Shown here in pieces: positions 24,937 to 33,443 of a stretch of DNA of 38,673 bases. The translations under genes were made by a program, and so were the position numbers. This stretch comes from Paenibacillus sp. Soil522 (GTDB lineage: Bacteria > Bacillota > Bacilli > Paenibacillales > Paenibacillaceae): assembly GCF_001428245.1 (NCBI RefSeq), contig NZ_LMRV01000044.1, positions 283,670 through 322,342 on the forward strand. Direction: 5' to 3'. The notes under the pieces were generated by a model that saw only the letters and a program-made list of their open reading frames with translations, was not told where the DNA came from and ran no database searches. Within the stretch, counting starts at the first letter, position 1. Each line of letters opens with the position of its first letter.

Positions 24937-25235
24937 TTAAAGCTGCGGCTGGCTTGCTCCGAAAATATGATCGGGGTAGCGCTCCATCATCTGCAATACG
25001 GTGGAAAATGTGCGCGCCCCTTTCGGATCGTTTCCCGGATCGGCCACAGCCAAGCGAGGCCCAGATGCGCATGACCGACGGCGCTGATCGTAAGCGAAGG
25101 ATCCCCGCCGCGCTTCGAGCTGCCCCCGTTGTCCGAAGGCGCATTGCCGGCCCCGCCGTTGTTGCTGCTGCAGCCATACAGCGTTACCGCCATTAGAACG
25201 GCCGCGAGCCATAAAAAGACGCAGGATAAGCGTCT
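24937..25235 (-). pseudogene. GH38 alpha-mannosidase lipoprotein, N-terminal remnant
   Basis: On the minus strand a lipoprotein signal (FLWLAAVLMAVTLYGC) and a Ser/Gly/Asn linker lead into the start of a GH38 catalytic domain (LTISAVGHAHLGLAWLWPIR, ETIRKG). A one-base loss near 25020 shifts the frame. The next frame then continues ARTFSTVLQMMERYPDHIFGASQPQL and stops at 24937-24939. The GH38 zinc-site HxHxDxAW motif reads HAHLGLAW, so the Asp is replaced by Gly. No start codon precedes the signal (a TGA is in frame at 25236-25238). Only about 95 of the usual 800-1000 residues remain. Confidence 0.82.
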
Positions 25236-25245
25236 TCAGACTGTA

Positions 25246-25493
25246 GAGAAAGAAACTTGCTCTATTCCTTCAGAAGCAGCTGATATGGGGATAATAGAGA
25301 AAAATATTTACTCTAGTTCGCCCGATTTTGCATATATGCGGTCTGTGTGAGCTATTATCAGCAGAATAGAGAAAGATAATTTCTCTATTCCTTCAAAAGC
25401 AGCCGGTAAGGGGGTAATAGAGAAGAAATTTTCTCTAGTTCGTCCGATAAAACACGAATATGCGGTCTGATGTGAGGCATTATCAGCAGAACT
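25246..25493. repeat. Tandem duplication of a 123-bp intergenic element
   Basis: Unit A (25246-25368) and unit B (25369-25493) begin with GAGAAAGA, share TCTATTCCTTCA.AAGCAGC, TAATAGAGAA, TCTCTAGTTCG.CCGAT, ATATGCGGTCTG and ATTATCAGCAGAA in the same order, and differ by scattered substitutions and small indels. Each unit contains CTCTATT and AATAGAG, which can fold into a hairpin. The element begins 8-10 bases beyond the broken GH38 end. Confidence 0.8.
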
Positions 25494-25548
25494 AGAATTG
25501 ACTTTGATAAGAAGGGTATTTCACTTTTAAAGACAAAGTATGTCAATT

Positions 25549-25597
25549 CAAAAAGGCAGTCTGCAACTTTATTTTCGAGTTGCAGACTGCCTTTTAG
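25549..25597. terminator. Bidirectional terminator after the GH130 operon
   Basis: AAAAGGCAGTCTGCAACT and AGTTGCAGACTGCCTTTT form a perfect 18-bp stem around a short loop. It sits 39 bases past the GH130 stop on the minus strand and has A/T runs on both sides. Confidence 0.9.
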
Positions 25598-25635
25598 TTA
25601 ATTAAGAGAGCCGGTTCAAAACTTTTTTCTTAATA

Positions 25636-26811
25636 CTATGGCTGCAGCTGCAAATTGCGTTCGATCAGAGCGATGCGCTGCTCTACGCAAGCGCGCGAGC
25701 GGAGCGGATCTTCCGGCGTATGGATGCAATAGTCGAGCAGCTGGTCAACTGTAGTTGCGGCAACGTGGCAGCGTGTGTCGGAGGAAGCGTAGTAGATGTA
25801 TACATCGCCGTTATCCCGTGCGATCACGCCATTGCAGAAAGCTACGTTTGATACGTCGCCGACGCGCTCGATGCCTTCGGGAGCCAGCAAATGGCCGCCT
25901 GGGCGATGAGTAACTTTGCTTGGCTCCTGCAGATCGGAGAGGAAGGCGTACAGGACATAACGGAGGCCCGCAGCAGTATTGCGAACGCCGTGTGCGATAT
26001 GGATCCATCCTTTGTCCGTCTTGATTGGAGCCGGGCCTTGGCCGTTCTTAACTTCTTTAATCGTATGATAATGACGCTCGTCGATGATGACTTCACTCTC
26101 GATGACCGCATTCTCGATCGTATCGGAAAGACCCCAGCCGATGCCGCCGCCTGAGCCGGTGTCGATGAAGCCGTCCTGCGGACGCGTGTAGAAGGCATAT
26201 TTGCCGTCAACGAATTCGGGGTGAAGCACGACGTTGCGCTGTTGGTTGGAGGCCGTCTTCAGATCGGCAAGACGTTCCCACTGCTTCAAATCCTTCGTCC
26301 TTACGATGCCGCATTGCGCGATGGCGCTTGACAGATCTCCCTTCGGAGCGGAAGGATCCTTTCTCTCTGTGCAGAACAAGCCGTAAATCCAGCCGTCCTC
26401 ATGCTGAACGAGGCGCATATCGTAGACGTTCACATCCGGATCGCTTGTTTCCGGAAGCAGAATGGGGTGGTCCCGGAAGCGGAAGCCGTCGACGGCGCTG
26501 TCGCTTTCGGCAATCGCAAAGAACGATTTGCGGTCATTTCCTTCGACGCGTGCAACAAGATGATATTTGCCGTTCAAGAAAATCGCGCCGGGATTGAAAA
26601 CGCAGTGCACGCCAAGGCGCTCCATGAAGTAAGGATTGGTCTCAGGGTTAAAATCATATTTCCAAGCCAGCGGAGCGTGCTCTGCCGTTAATACAGGGTG
26701 GACGTAACGGTCGAATACGCCGTTGCCAAGTGCTTCCGGCTCGTTTTTACGCTTTACGAGCGCCTCATAACGTTCAGTCAGTAATTGCTTCCGTTCATTA
26801 AATGTACTCAT
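25636..26811 (-). CDS. GH130_1 4-O-beta-D-mannosyl-D-glucose phosphorylase
   Basis: 391 residues, ATG 26811 behind GGAGG. The sequence has the layout of the mannosylglucose phosphorylase branch of GH130: [28 protein letters not shown], the proposed proton donor Asp131 in [46 protein letters not shown] and [13 protein letters not shown]. It converts Man-beta-1,4-Glc and phosphate into mannose-1-phosphate and glucose, in the cytosol. It follows the epimerase gene by 14 bases in a three-gene operon, which is the classical mannobiose pathway. No signal peptide is present. Confidence 0.92.
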   Translation of the reverse strand: MSTFNERKQLLTERYEALVKRKNEPEALGNGVFDRYVHPVLTAEHAPLAWKYDFNPETNPYFMERLGVHCVFNPGAIFLNGKYHLVARVEGNDRKSFFAIAESDSAVDGFRFRDHPILLPETSDPDVNVYDMRLVQHEDGWIYGLFCTERKDPSAPKGDLSSAIAQCGIVRTKDLKQWERLADLKTASNQQRNVVLHPEFVDGKYAFYTRPQDGFIDTGSGGGIGWGLSDTIENAVIESEVIIDERHYHTIKEVKNGQGPAPIKTDKGWIHIAHGVRNTAAGLRYVLYAFLSDLQEPSKVTHRPGGHLLAPEGIERVGDVSNVAFCNGVIARDNGDVYIYYASSDTRCHVAATTVDQLLDYCIHTPEDPLRSRACVEQRIALIERNLQLQP

Positions 26812-26825
26812 GGGATAAACCTCCG

Positions 26826-28037
26826 TTAATGTGATGTGGCTGCGCCACTCAGGCGCCCGATCATTTCAAAGCATGCGCGTCCGTTATGGTAAGGGCATTT
26901 CCAAGGACTAACCTTTTCAATATTGTCGCTGGGAGAGCCGTCGCGCTTTACGCTCCAATGCCATTCGCCATGCTCTTTGTCGATGATAAAGCTCTCGATG
27001 AATTGCCATGACCGCACCGCTGCCTCGCGATATTTCTCATCGCCGGTCAGTTGATAGGCATTATAGAAGCCGACGACCGCTTCAGCCTGCGGCCACCAAT
27101 CTTTGTCTGTATCGATCAAGCCCTCCGGCCCCGCCTCATTAAACAGACCGCCGTCGCCGTCCACGCCCTCGTTAAGCGTCGCTTCAGCCATGCGAATCGC
27201 GATCGCTTTGGCTAAGGCGAGCAGCGTTTCATCACCGAGCACCTCGGCGGCCTCAACCAGCAGCCAGCTGCCTTCGATATCATGTCCGTATGAAATATGC
27301 TCCGATTTTCGATTCCATTGCTCGTCGAAGAAAAGAATAAAGTGCGCGTTGTCTTCATTAATGATGTGCTTAATCGTAATTTCAATTAGTTCCTTCAGCT
27401 TGGCGTGCAGCTCATCCGACTTCCATACGCGGTATAGGTTCGTATAGCCCTCCATGACGTGAAGATGGGTGTTCATCGACTTCTTCTCGTTCAAATCCTT
27501 CTCGCTCAGGCTGTTATCGCCCGTTTCCTGCCAATCGCGCGTCAGCGCTTCAAAGTAACCTTTATATTCCTGATCGTAGCTATAGCGTTCAAGCGTATGG
27601 AACAGCTCAACCGCCTGCTGAAGCGCGGCTTCATTGCCTGTTGCCCGGTAATACTCGGAGAACGCATATATCGCGAAGGCTTGACCGTAAACCTGCTTCT
27701 TCGTTTCGGCCGGCTTGCCTGCTGCATCGACCATCCAGTATAAGCCGCCATATTGCTGATCCGTAAAATGCTTGTTTACATACTGATAAGCCCGCTCAGC
27801 TATTTTTAAATACGGTTCGTTTCCGGTAATCCGATAGGCGGAGGCGAAGGTCCACAAAATGCGCGTGTTAAGCACTAAGCTTTTGCCGGCACTCTGATTA
27901 ACGGTCAGATCTCTGCTAATAAAGCCGTGGAAGCCGCCATTTTTCTCATCAAGCGTATGCTCCATCCAGAAGCTGAGAATATTCGATTCCAGCTCTTGCT
28001 TGATGTTGGCTAGCCATTGCTGGTTGTTGCCGCTCAT
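26826..28037 (-). CDS. AGE-family epimerase, cellobiose/mannobiose 2-epimerase
   Basis: 403 residues, ATG 28037 with AGGAGGG upstream; its ATGA overlaps the GH113 stop. The (alpha/alpha)6-barrel motifs are present: [27 protein letters not shown] (His191/His193), [10 protein letters not shown] (His252), [16 protein letters not shown] and [14 protein letters not shown] (His384). His252 and His384 correspond to the general acid/base pair of cellobiose 2-epimerases. The enzyme epimerises the reducing-end glucose/mannose of beta-1,4-disaccharides, turning mannobiose into mannosylglucose for the GH130 enzyme next door. It could also act on lactose or cellobiose. Confidence 0.92.
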   Translation of the reverse strand: MSGNNQQWLANIKQELESNILSFWMEHTLDEKNGGFHGFISRDLTVNQSAGKSLVLNTRILWTFASAYRITGNEPYLKIAERAYQYVNKHFTDQQYGGLYWMVDAAGKPAETKKQVYGQAFAIYAFSEYYRATGNEAALQQAVELFHTLERYSYDQEYKGYFEALTRDWQETGDNSLSEKDLNEKKSMNTHLHVMEGYTNLYRVWKSDELHAKLKELIEITIKHIINEDNAHFILFFDEQWNRKSEHISYGHDIEGSWLLVEAAEVLGDETLLALAKAIAIRMAEATLNEGVDGDGGLFNEAGPEGLIDTDKDWWPQAEAVVGFYNAYQLTGDEKYREAAVRSWQFIESFIIDKEHGEWHWSVKRDGSPSDNIEKVSPWKCPYHNGRACFEMIGRLSGAATSH

Positions 28038-29008
28038 TTGGCAGTTCCCTCCTTGACAGATTCAGCAATTTTGGCAGCATAGTAGTCCCGGACGGTTTGC
28101 TCGGCTTGCTTGCCGTACATGCAATAATCGTCATTAGAAGCTGCTTCGCTCTCTTCATATAAGCGAGCCGGCCAATCCCAAAGCATGAAGCCACCTACAA
28201 AGTCGCGCTTATCGGCGTTAGCGAACATCGTTTCGTAATAGCGGCGCTGCACCTCCTCGCTCGGCGCACCCGGAAGTCCCCAATCATTCGGGATATGCTG
28301 CGAGCCCTCACGGCTCGGGCAGCCTGCCTCCATGAAGAAAAACGGCTTATCGTACTTGGCCACGACCTCCTCAATACGGTCAAGCTGTTCCTCCCAAGCG
28401 TCGATTGGGTAATAGCCGCTGGAGGAGATCACGTCCACCGCATCCCACCAATTGATCTGGCCTTCTTGGTATTTGTCGCAATTATAAGTAATAATGCCGG
28501 AATAAACTTGCCGTACCTCGGCGATCAATTGGCGCCATTCTATCTCGCGGCGGTCGGTTTGAACCATCTCGCACCCGACGCACAGCATTTCGCAGCCGGT
28601 TTCTTCGGCAATTCGCGCATAGTGCAGGATGAATGCGGTATAGGAAGCGAACCAATCGGACCATTTCGGCTCACAAGGAACATCGAGATCGAAGAAATTA
28701 ATATGCGCGCGCCAAGTCCCGTCCGCACAATTAATGACGGGCTTTAAGCAAACCTTAAGCTCCAGCTCCTTCGCTTTGCGAATCGCATGGCGTACCTCGT
28801 CGTCGGTAACGGTAGGCTCATCCCGAAATTTAATTTCAGTCGATTGCGCATGGTCCTGAAGTGCGCCAAGCGCAATAGCTGTCCAATTGACGCTTAAACG
28901 TTCGGTCATGAGCTCCATGGAACGTTCTGCGTGAGCTCCGGTCCACGTGCCGCGCACGCCTGTCCAGCCCCATGTCATTCCGCCTATATAGGCTGATTTG
29001 CTCGTCAT
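28034..29008 (-). CDS. GH113 beta-1,4-mannanase-like enzyme, cytosolic
   Basis: 324 residues, no signal peptide, start ATG 29008 with GTGAGGCG upstream. The GH-A TIM barrel shows the acid/base Glu147 in CVGCEMVQ and the nucleophile Glu227 in FFFMEAGCPS, with the typical opening IGGMTWGWTGVRGTW and the ending GFMLWDWPARLY. GH113 enzymes cut beta-1,4-mannan and mannooligosaccharides with retention. The intracellular location implies trimming of imported oligosaccharides rather than polymer attack. It is the first gene of the minus-strand operon GH113-epimerase-GH130 and diverges from the importer operon. Confidence 0.9.
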   Translation of the reverse strand: MTSKSAYIGGMTWGWTGVRGTWTGAHAERSMELMTERLSVNWTAIALGALQDHAQSTEIKFRDEPTVTDDEVRHAIRKAKELELKVCLKPVINCADGTWRAHINFFDLDVPCEPKWSDWFASYTAFILHYARIAEETGCEMLCVGCEMVQTDRREIEWRQLIAEVRQVYSGIITYNCDKYQEGQINWWDAVDVISSSGYYPIDAWEEQLDRIEEVVAKYDKPFFFMEAGCPSREGSQHIPNDWGLPGAPSEEVQRRYYETMFANADKRDFVGGFMLWDWPARLYEESEAASNDDYCMYGKQAEQTVRDYYAAKIAESVKEGTAK

Positions 29009-29323
29009 TTGAGTCGCCTCACTTTGAAATGGTAGTTTTGTTATTGCTAATTTTAATTTTTGTTATATAACAAGTAAACATGATTCATCGCTTGTTTGCA
29101 ATACCTTTCTTCAAATTGGCTCAAGCTCAAAAAACGGCTTCATTTAATAGCGGGAAAATAGTTGTTTTAATCGGAAAAATGAGCTGCAAAGCCGAAGATA
29201 ACGTTTTCAATAAATGTCAGTTGAAGACTATAAATAATATTTTAAACCATTTTAGAACAGCTTTTAATGAGGTATTATCGAAATGTAAGCGGAGTCAAAA
29301 AAGAACTGAGGGGGATTTGAAAG
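29009..29323. promoter_or_regulatory. Divergent control region of the mannoside enzyme and importer operons
   Basis: These 315 AT-rich bases hold a perfect 14-bp palindrome TTGTTATATAACAA at 29060-29073, about 50 bases upstream of the GH113 start, well placed to act as an operator for that operon. On the plus side TTTAGA (29250-29255) and TATTAT (29273-29278, 17-bp spacer) may drive the binding-protein gene. A related palindrome, TTGTTTTATTAAACAA, precedes the GH2 gene. Confidence 0.55.
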
Positions 29324-30640
29324 ATGGAAAAAGTCATTTCGTTAGCTATTGTTTCTGTTGTTATGCTAACAATATTAGCTGCTTGTGGTTCCAATAATGC
29401 GAATATGAACGCCAATACGGCAGCTAACAAACCGAGCGGCGAAGCAGCAACGAATAAACCGGAAAATGGCGGTACGGAAGAAACCTCCAAAATTACAGGC
29501 GATGTCGTTTTCTTAACAAACCGCACAGACATGATCGACAAGCAGTACACGGATTACGAAAAACGCTTTGAAGAGAAATACCCTGGCGTAGATCTTAAGT
29601 TCGAGGCCATTACTGATTATGATAAAACGTTGAAAATCCGGATCGCTTCCGGCGATTTCCCCGATGTCGTGTTCACGCCAACGATCCCAAATGCCGAGCT
29701 GCCTAATTACTTCGCTCCGCTTGATGACATCGCGTTTTCCGGCGACATTCACTTCAAGGATTTGAAGGCGCAGGAAGGCAAAATGTACGGCGTTTCCTCC
29801 GGCGGCTCGACCGTCGGTATCGTCTACAACAAAAAAGCGTTTGAGAAGGCGGGCATTACGGCGCTTCCGAAAACATACGATGAGTTTCTGGCAGCATTGC
29901 AAAAGCTTAAAGACGCCGGCATCGTGCCGCTTGCATCGAACTTTAAAGACAAATGGCCGCTCGATACGTGGGTATACGATATTCCGACGCTTATCGGCGG
30001 AGCTTCCGATCACCAAAACAAACGCGCTGAATCCGATACGCCGTACACGCTTGATAATGCATACGGCAAATCATGGGGCATCCTTCGTGAATTGTATACA
30101 AGAGGCTTCCTGGAGGCGGACGTGAATTCTACGAACTGGGAGCAATCGAAAAAAGACGTAGCATCCGGTAAATTCGGGATGTATCTGCTTGGCAACTGGG
30201 TCATCAACCAAGTCATCGAGAACGGCGCTGCCGCTGAGGATATCGGTTTCTTCCCGTTCCCATCGGACAATTCCGGCGAAGCCAAAGCACCGCTTAACCC
30301 GGACTTCTTCTATGCCGTTAACAAAGGCGGCAACGTAGAAGCGGGTAAAGCATTCGTGCAATGGATGATCGAGGAATCTGGCTATGACGATTTTGCAGGC
30401 TTCATTCCAACCTTGAAAGCCAAAGAATCCAAGCTTCCGCAGCTTGCTGAGTTCAACGGCTTCAGCCCTAAATTTTTCGAGCCGGCCTCACCGGTAGACG
30501 CTGCTACGCAAATTCAAAACAAAGCACAGCTTGACCAAGCTGCAGTCGTTCAAGAGTTTGTATTGTCCAAGGATCCTCAAAAGGTGTTAGACAAAGTGAA
30601 CACCGCTTGGGCGAAAGCGAAAAAAGATCTAGGTCTGTAA
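29324..30640 (+). CDS. CUT1-family sugar-binding lipoprotein of the importer
   Basis: 438 residues from ATG 29324 behind GAGGGGGA. The signal ends in the lipobox LAAC (Cys at about 21) and is followed by an Asn/Ala/Thr-rich linker. The binding-protein blocks are YEKRFEEKYPGVDLKFEAI, GIVYNKKAFEKAGI, GKFGMYLLGNWVINQV and IGFFPFPSDNS. It precedes two permease genes, so it is the receptor of this importer. Its likely substrates are beta-mannosides or beta-galactosides, judged from the neighbouring enzymes. The ATPase is missing locally; an MsmX-type shared ATPase would be expected elsewhere. Confidence 0.92.
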   Translation: MEKVISLAIVSVVMLTILAACGSNNANMNANTAANKPSGEAATNKPENGGTEETSKITGDVVFLTNRTDMIDKQYTDYEKRFEEKYPGVDLKFEAITDYDKTLKIRIASGDFPDVVFTPTIPNAELPNYFAPLDDIAFSGDIHFKDLKAQEGKMYGVSSGGSTVGIVYNKKAFEKAGITALPKTYDEFLAALQKLKDAGIVPLASNFKDKWPLDTWVYDIPTLIGGASDHQNKRAESDTPYTLDNAYGKSWGILRELYTRGFLEADVNSTNWEQSKKDVASGKFGMYLLGNWVINQVIENGAAAEDIGFFPFPSDNSGEAKAPLNPDFFYAVNKGGNVEAGKAFVQWMIEESGYDDFAGFIPTLKAKESKLPQLAEFNGFSPKFFEPASPVDAATQIQNKAQLDQAAVVQEFVLSKDPQKVLDKVNTAWAKAKKDLGL

Positions 30641-30649
30641 TGGTCGTGT

Positions 30650-30687
30650 GCAGGATGGATGATCCGTATGCCGGTTCTCCATCCTGC
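30650..30687 (+). promoter_or_regulatory. Intercistronic hairpin between binding protein and permease genes
   Basis: GCAGGATGGA and TCCATCCTGC form a perfect 10-bp stem with an 18-base loop. No T run follows, so full termination is unlikely. Such hairpins commonly protect the upstream binding-protein message and lower permease output. Confidence 0.7.
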
Positions 30688-30728
30688 GCCTTCCGATTAG
30701 AAAGATGCAGGGAGGATGGGATTGTCTC

Positions 30729-31619
30729 ATGTTTAGCAGGCTGCCATTTAAAACGCAAAAAAATTTCGTAATTGTTGGATTTGTCGCATTGCCGCTGCTG
30801 CTGCTGCTTACCTTCGCCTATTATCCGGCGCTTGAACTCATTCACTTAAGCTTTACAAGCTGGGATGGATTAAGTCCTAATAAACCTTGGATCGGCTGGT
30901 CGAATTACAAAGAGGTATTCGCCAATCCAGCCATATTCGGCGTGTTCAAACATAACTTTGCCTATTTCGCCGTCGGAATCGTACAAAATATCGCTGCGAT
31001 TTATTTCGCTGTCGTGCTGAACAGCAAGCTTAAAGGGAAAAACTTTTTTAGGCTGCTGCTTTTTTTACCGTACATCCTAAATGGCGTTGCTGTAGCATAT
31101 TTATTCGGTTACGTGTTCGATACGACAAACGGATCATTGAATTATTTGCTTGGACAATTCGGCTTTGACGCCCTGTCGAAAACGAGCTGGCTCGGAAATG
31201 AGTCATTTGTAAACTACACGTTAGCGTCAATTGGGTTCTGGCGTTTTATGGGCTTCAATATGGTTATTTATTTAGCTGCGCTTCAATCCATTCCGGCGGA
31301 CATCTACGAAGCGGCATCGATTGACGGCGCGAACGGCTGGCAAAAATTTATAAGCATCACGCTGCCGAACATTTACAAAATTATCGAGCTGAACTTATTT
31401 TTAACGGTTACGGGCGCTTTAGAGGTGTTTGATCTGCCTTATATCCTAACCAAGGGCGGACCGGCCGGAGCGAGCGAAACCTTTGTCATGAAAATTGTCG
31501 AGACGGCTTTCCAGTTTAACAATTATGGCCTCGCATCCGCGATGAGCGTAGTGCTGCTGCTCTTTGTTGTTATCGTATTGTCGATTCAACGCTTCTTGCT
31601 GAAAGGAAAGGGGGAATAG
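30729..31619 (+). CDS. Sugar ABC permease, CUT1 (MalF-like)
   Basis: 296 residues from ATG 30729, the start that gives the usual MFSRLPFKTQKN opening. GGGAGG lies about 14 bases upstream, a little far, so the in-frame ATG at 30705 remains possible. Six membrane segments are visible, starting with FVIVGFVALPLLLLLTFAYYPAL. The EAA loop reads YEAASIDGANGWQKFISITLPNI. The end (AMSVVLLLFVVIVLSIQRFLL) is typical. It pairs with the next gene to form the membrane channel. Confidence 0.93.
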   Translation: MFSRLPFKTQKNFVIVGFVALPLLLLLTFAYYPALELIHLSFTSWDGLSPNKPWIGWSNYKEVFANPAIFGVFKHNFAYFAVGIVQNIAAIYFAVVLNSKLKGKNFFRLLLFLPYILNGVAVAYLFGYVFDTTNGSLNYLLGQFGFDALSKTSWLGNESFVNYTLASIGFWRFMGFNMVIYLAALQSIPADIYEAASIDGANGWQKFISITLPNIYKIIELNLFLTVTGALEVFDLPYILTKGGPAGASETFVMKIVETAFQFNNYGLASAMSVVLLLFVVIVLSIQRFLLKGKGE

Positions 31620-31622
31620 CAG

Positions 31623-32453
31623 GTGAATAAATCCAGTAAACTTTGGGACGCGATCAAATATGTCAGTCTCGTATTGGCTGCATTTGCGATTTTGTTCCCG
31701 CCTTATATCATCGTCGTCAACGCCTTTAAGACGAAGGATGAGTTTCATGCCAAATCGACGATCTCGATGCCCGATAGCTTCCTGTATCTGAAAAACTTCG
31801 GGCAGGCGTTCAAGCAAGCCGATATGATCAACGCCTTCGGCAATACGTTTTTCATTATTGCGGTAACGCTTATATTGAACATTTTGATCGGATCGGCGTT
31901 TTGTTATGCGGTTGGGCGCTTCAATTTCAAATTTAAGGGACCGATTGTCGGCTTGTTTCTGTTCGCGACGATCATTCCTGCCATTACGACCCAAGTCGTC
32001 AACTACAAAACGATTCAAGCGCTCGGCTTGACGAATAATCTAATGGGACCTGTACTCATCTATGTAGGCGCGGATATTTTGCAAATCTACATTTACCTGC
32101 AGTTCATCCGGAACATTCCTAATGAATTGGATGAAAGCGCGATGCTGGAGGGGGCTTCGCTTATCCGGATCTTCCGCTCCATTATATTTCCGCTGTTGGC
32201 GCCGGCTACGGCGACCATCGTCATTTTGAAAACAATCAGCATCTACAATGATATGTTCATCCCGCTCCTGTATTTGCCGAGGGCCGAACATGTCGTCGTT
32301 TCCACGTCACTTATGCGCTTCTTCGGGGTCAACAGCGGGGATTGGCAAATGGTAGCTTCAGCGATTCTCATTATTATGATTCCAACGGCTGTTCTTTATG
32401 TTTTCTTGCAAAAGTATATATTCGCGGGTGTTACAAGCGGTGCGGTGAAATAA
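31623..32453 (+). CDS. Sugar ABC permease, CUT1 (MalG-like)
   Basis: 276 residues from GTG 31623, 3 bases after the preceding stop, with GGGGG just upstream. Six membrane segments are present. The EAA loop reads LDESAMLEGASLIRIFRSIIFPLL, with Ser and Glu replacing the most common residues of the EAAxxDGA pattern. The end VLYVFLQKYIFAGVTSGAVK is characteristic of MalG-type proteins. It completes the importer with the binding protein and the other permease. Confidence 0.93.
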   Translation: MNKSSKLWDAIKYVSLVLAAFAILFPPYIIVVNAFKTKDEFHAKSTISMPDSFLYLKNFGQAFKQADMINAFGNTFFIIAVTLILNILIGSAFCYAVGRFNFKFKGPIVGLFLFATIIPAITTQVVNYKTIQALGLTNNLMGPVLIYVGADILQIYIYLQFIRNIPNELDESAMLEGASLIRIFRSIIFPLLAPATATIVILKTISIYNDMFIPLLYLPRAEHVVVSTSLMRFFGVNSGDWQMVASAILIIMIPTAVLYVFLQKYIFAGVTSGAVK

Positions 32454-32535
32454 GCCGTCCGCTTTCTTTCCGTTTGCAGAGGTTTCGATTTTAGCGCAAA
32501 CTAGAGGAGGCATAGGCGAAAGGAGCAAAGCGGCA

Positions 32536-33297
32536 ATGAACATCATCATCGCGGATGACGAGGAATTTATAAGACTGGGCCTCGAAAAAATATTGAATAA
32601 AATGGATTTGGATATTACGGTTATCGGCTCGTACAGCAACGGAATGGATGCATGGGCGCATATTTCGAAGCTGGGCGAAGGCGAGCTGGATGTGCTTATT
32701 ACCGATATCAAAATGCCGATGATGGACGGGCTGAAGCTCATCGAGCAGCTGCGCGGCAGGCCGGTTGCGACCATCGTGCTGAGCGGCTTTAGTGAATTTG
32801 AATACGCGCGGAAGGCGCTGCGGCATGGCGTGCGGGATTATTTGCTAAAGCCGGTCGATAAAGCGAATTTATATGATCTGCTGATCAAGATTAAGCAGGA
32901 GCGCAGCGAGGCTGAGCATGCTCCCGAAGCGGCTATGTCGAATCAGCAGCAGGAGACGATTACGAAAGAAAAAGAGCATCATGTCATTGAGCAAATGAAG
33001 GCGATTTTGGAGCAGGAGTACGGCAAAAACTTCGAAATGGAACGAATGGCCGAAACCGTCGGCATGAGCGCCAATTATTTGAGCCGTCTGTTCAAGCAGG
33101 AGACGGGCATGACGCTGACAGACTATCTGATCGACATTCGGATTGAGAAAGCCAAGCAGTTTTTGACCGATCATCCGAATCTGAAAAACTACGAAATATC
33201 ACAGCTGGTCGGCTATAGCGATCCGGTATATTTTAACAAGCTGTTCAAGAAGATGGTGGGGGAGACACCGAAGGATTACAAAGGCAAGCACCGCTAG
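32536..33297 (+). CDS. AraC-type response regulator
   Basis: 253 residues from ATG 32536 behind AAGGAG. The receiver domain has the acidic pair in IIADDEE, phospho-acceptor Asp57 in ITDIKMP, then VLSGFSEFEYARKAL and LLKPVD. A linker leads to an AraC/XylS double helix-turn-helix (MERMAETVGMSANYLSRLFKQETGMTLTDYL, YEISQLVGYSDPVYFNKLFKKMVGETPKDYK). No kinase gene lies beside it, although this class normally has one. It is placed in the importer operon and probably activates it; its kinase may be the one at 19765. Confidence 0.93.
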   Translation: MNIIIADDEEFIRLGLEKILNKMDLDITVIGSYSNGMDAWAHISKLGEGELDVLITDIKMPMMDGLKLIEQLRGRPVATIVLSGFSEFEYARKALRHGVRDYLLKPVDKANLYDLLIKIKQERSEAEHAPEAAMSNQQQETITKEKEHHVIEQMKAILEQEYGKNFEMERMAETVGMSANYLSRLFKQETGMTLTDYLIDIRIEKAKQFLTDHPNLKNYEISQLVGYSDPVYFNKLFKKMVGETPKDYKGKHR

Positions 33298-33443
33298 TCC
33301 GTCAGCCAAATCGGATAGAAGAAATGCAAAAATGCACATTTACAGGCGATTGAATTGGGCGTAAGATTGGTGCGGTAGTTAACCGCATAGCATGCGGCTT
33401 GCAGGCATAATGAGCAATGAGCTGCAGAAGGATGGAGAGGGCA

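Larger units (their letters stand above)
25237..25635. other. Intergenic stretch holding the tandem repeat and GH130 terminator
   Basis: These 399 bases contain no gene that I can support. They hold a two-unit tandem repeat (25246-25493) and a bidirectional hairpin (25549-25597). Confidence 0.7.

Noticed and set aside
24954..25350. Plus-strand frames between the VOC gene and the tandem repeat
   Set aside because: They run antisense to the GH38 remnant or through the repeats and show no protein-like pattern.
25246..25493. Possible CRISPR array
   Set aside because: There are only two diverged 123-bp copies, with no short repeats or spacers of even length and no cas genes nearby.
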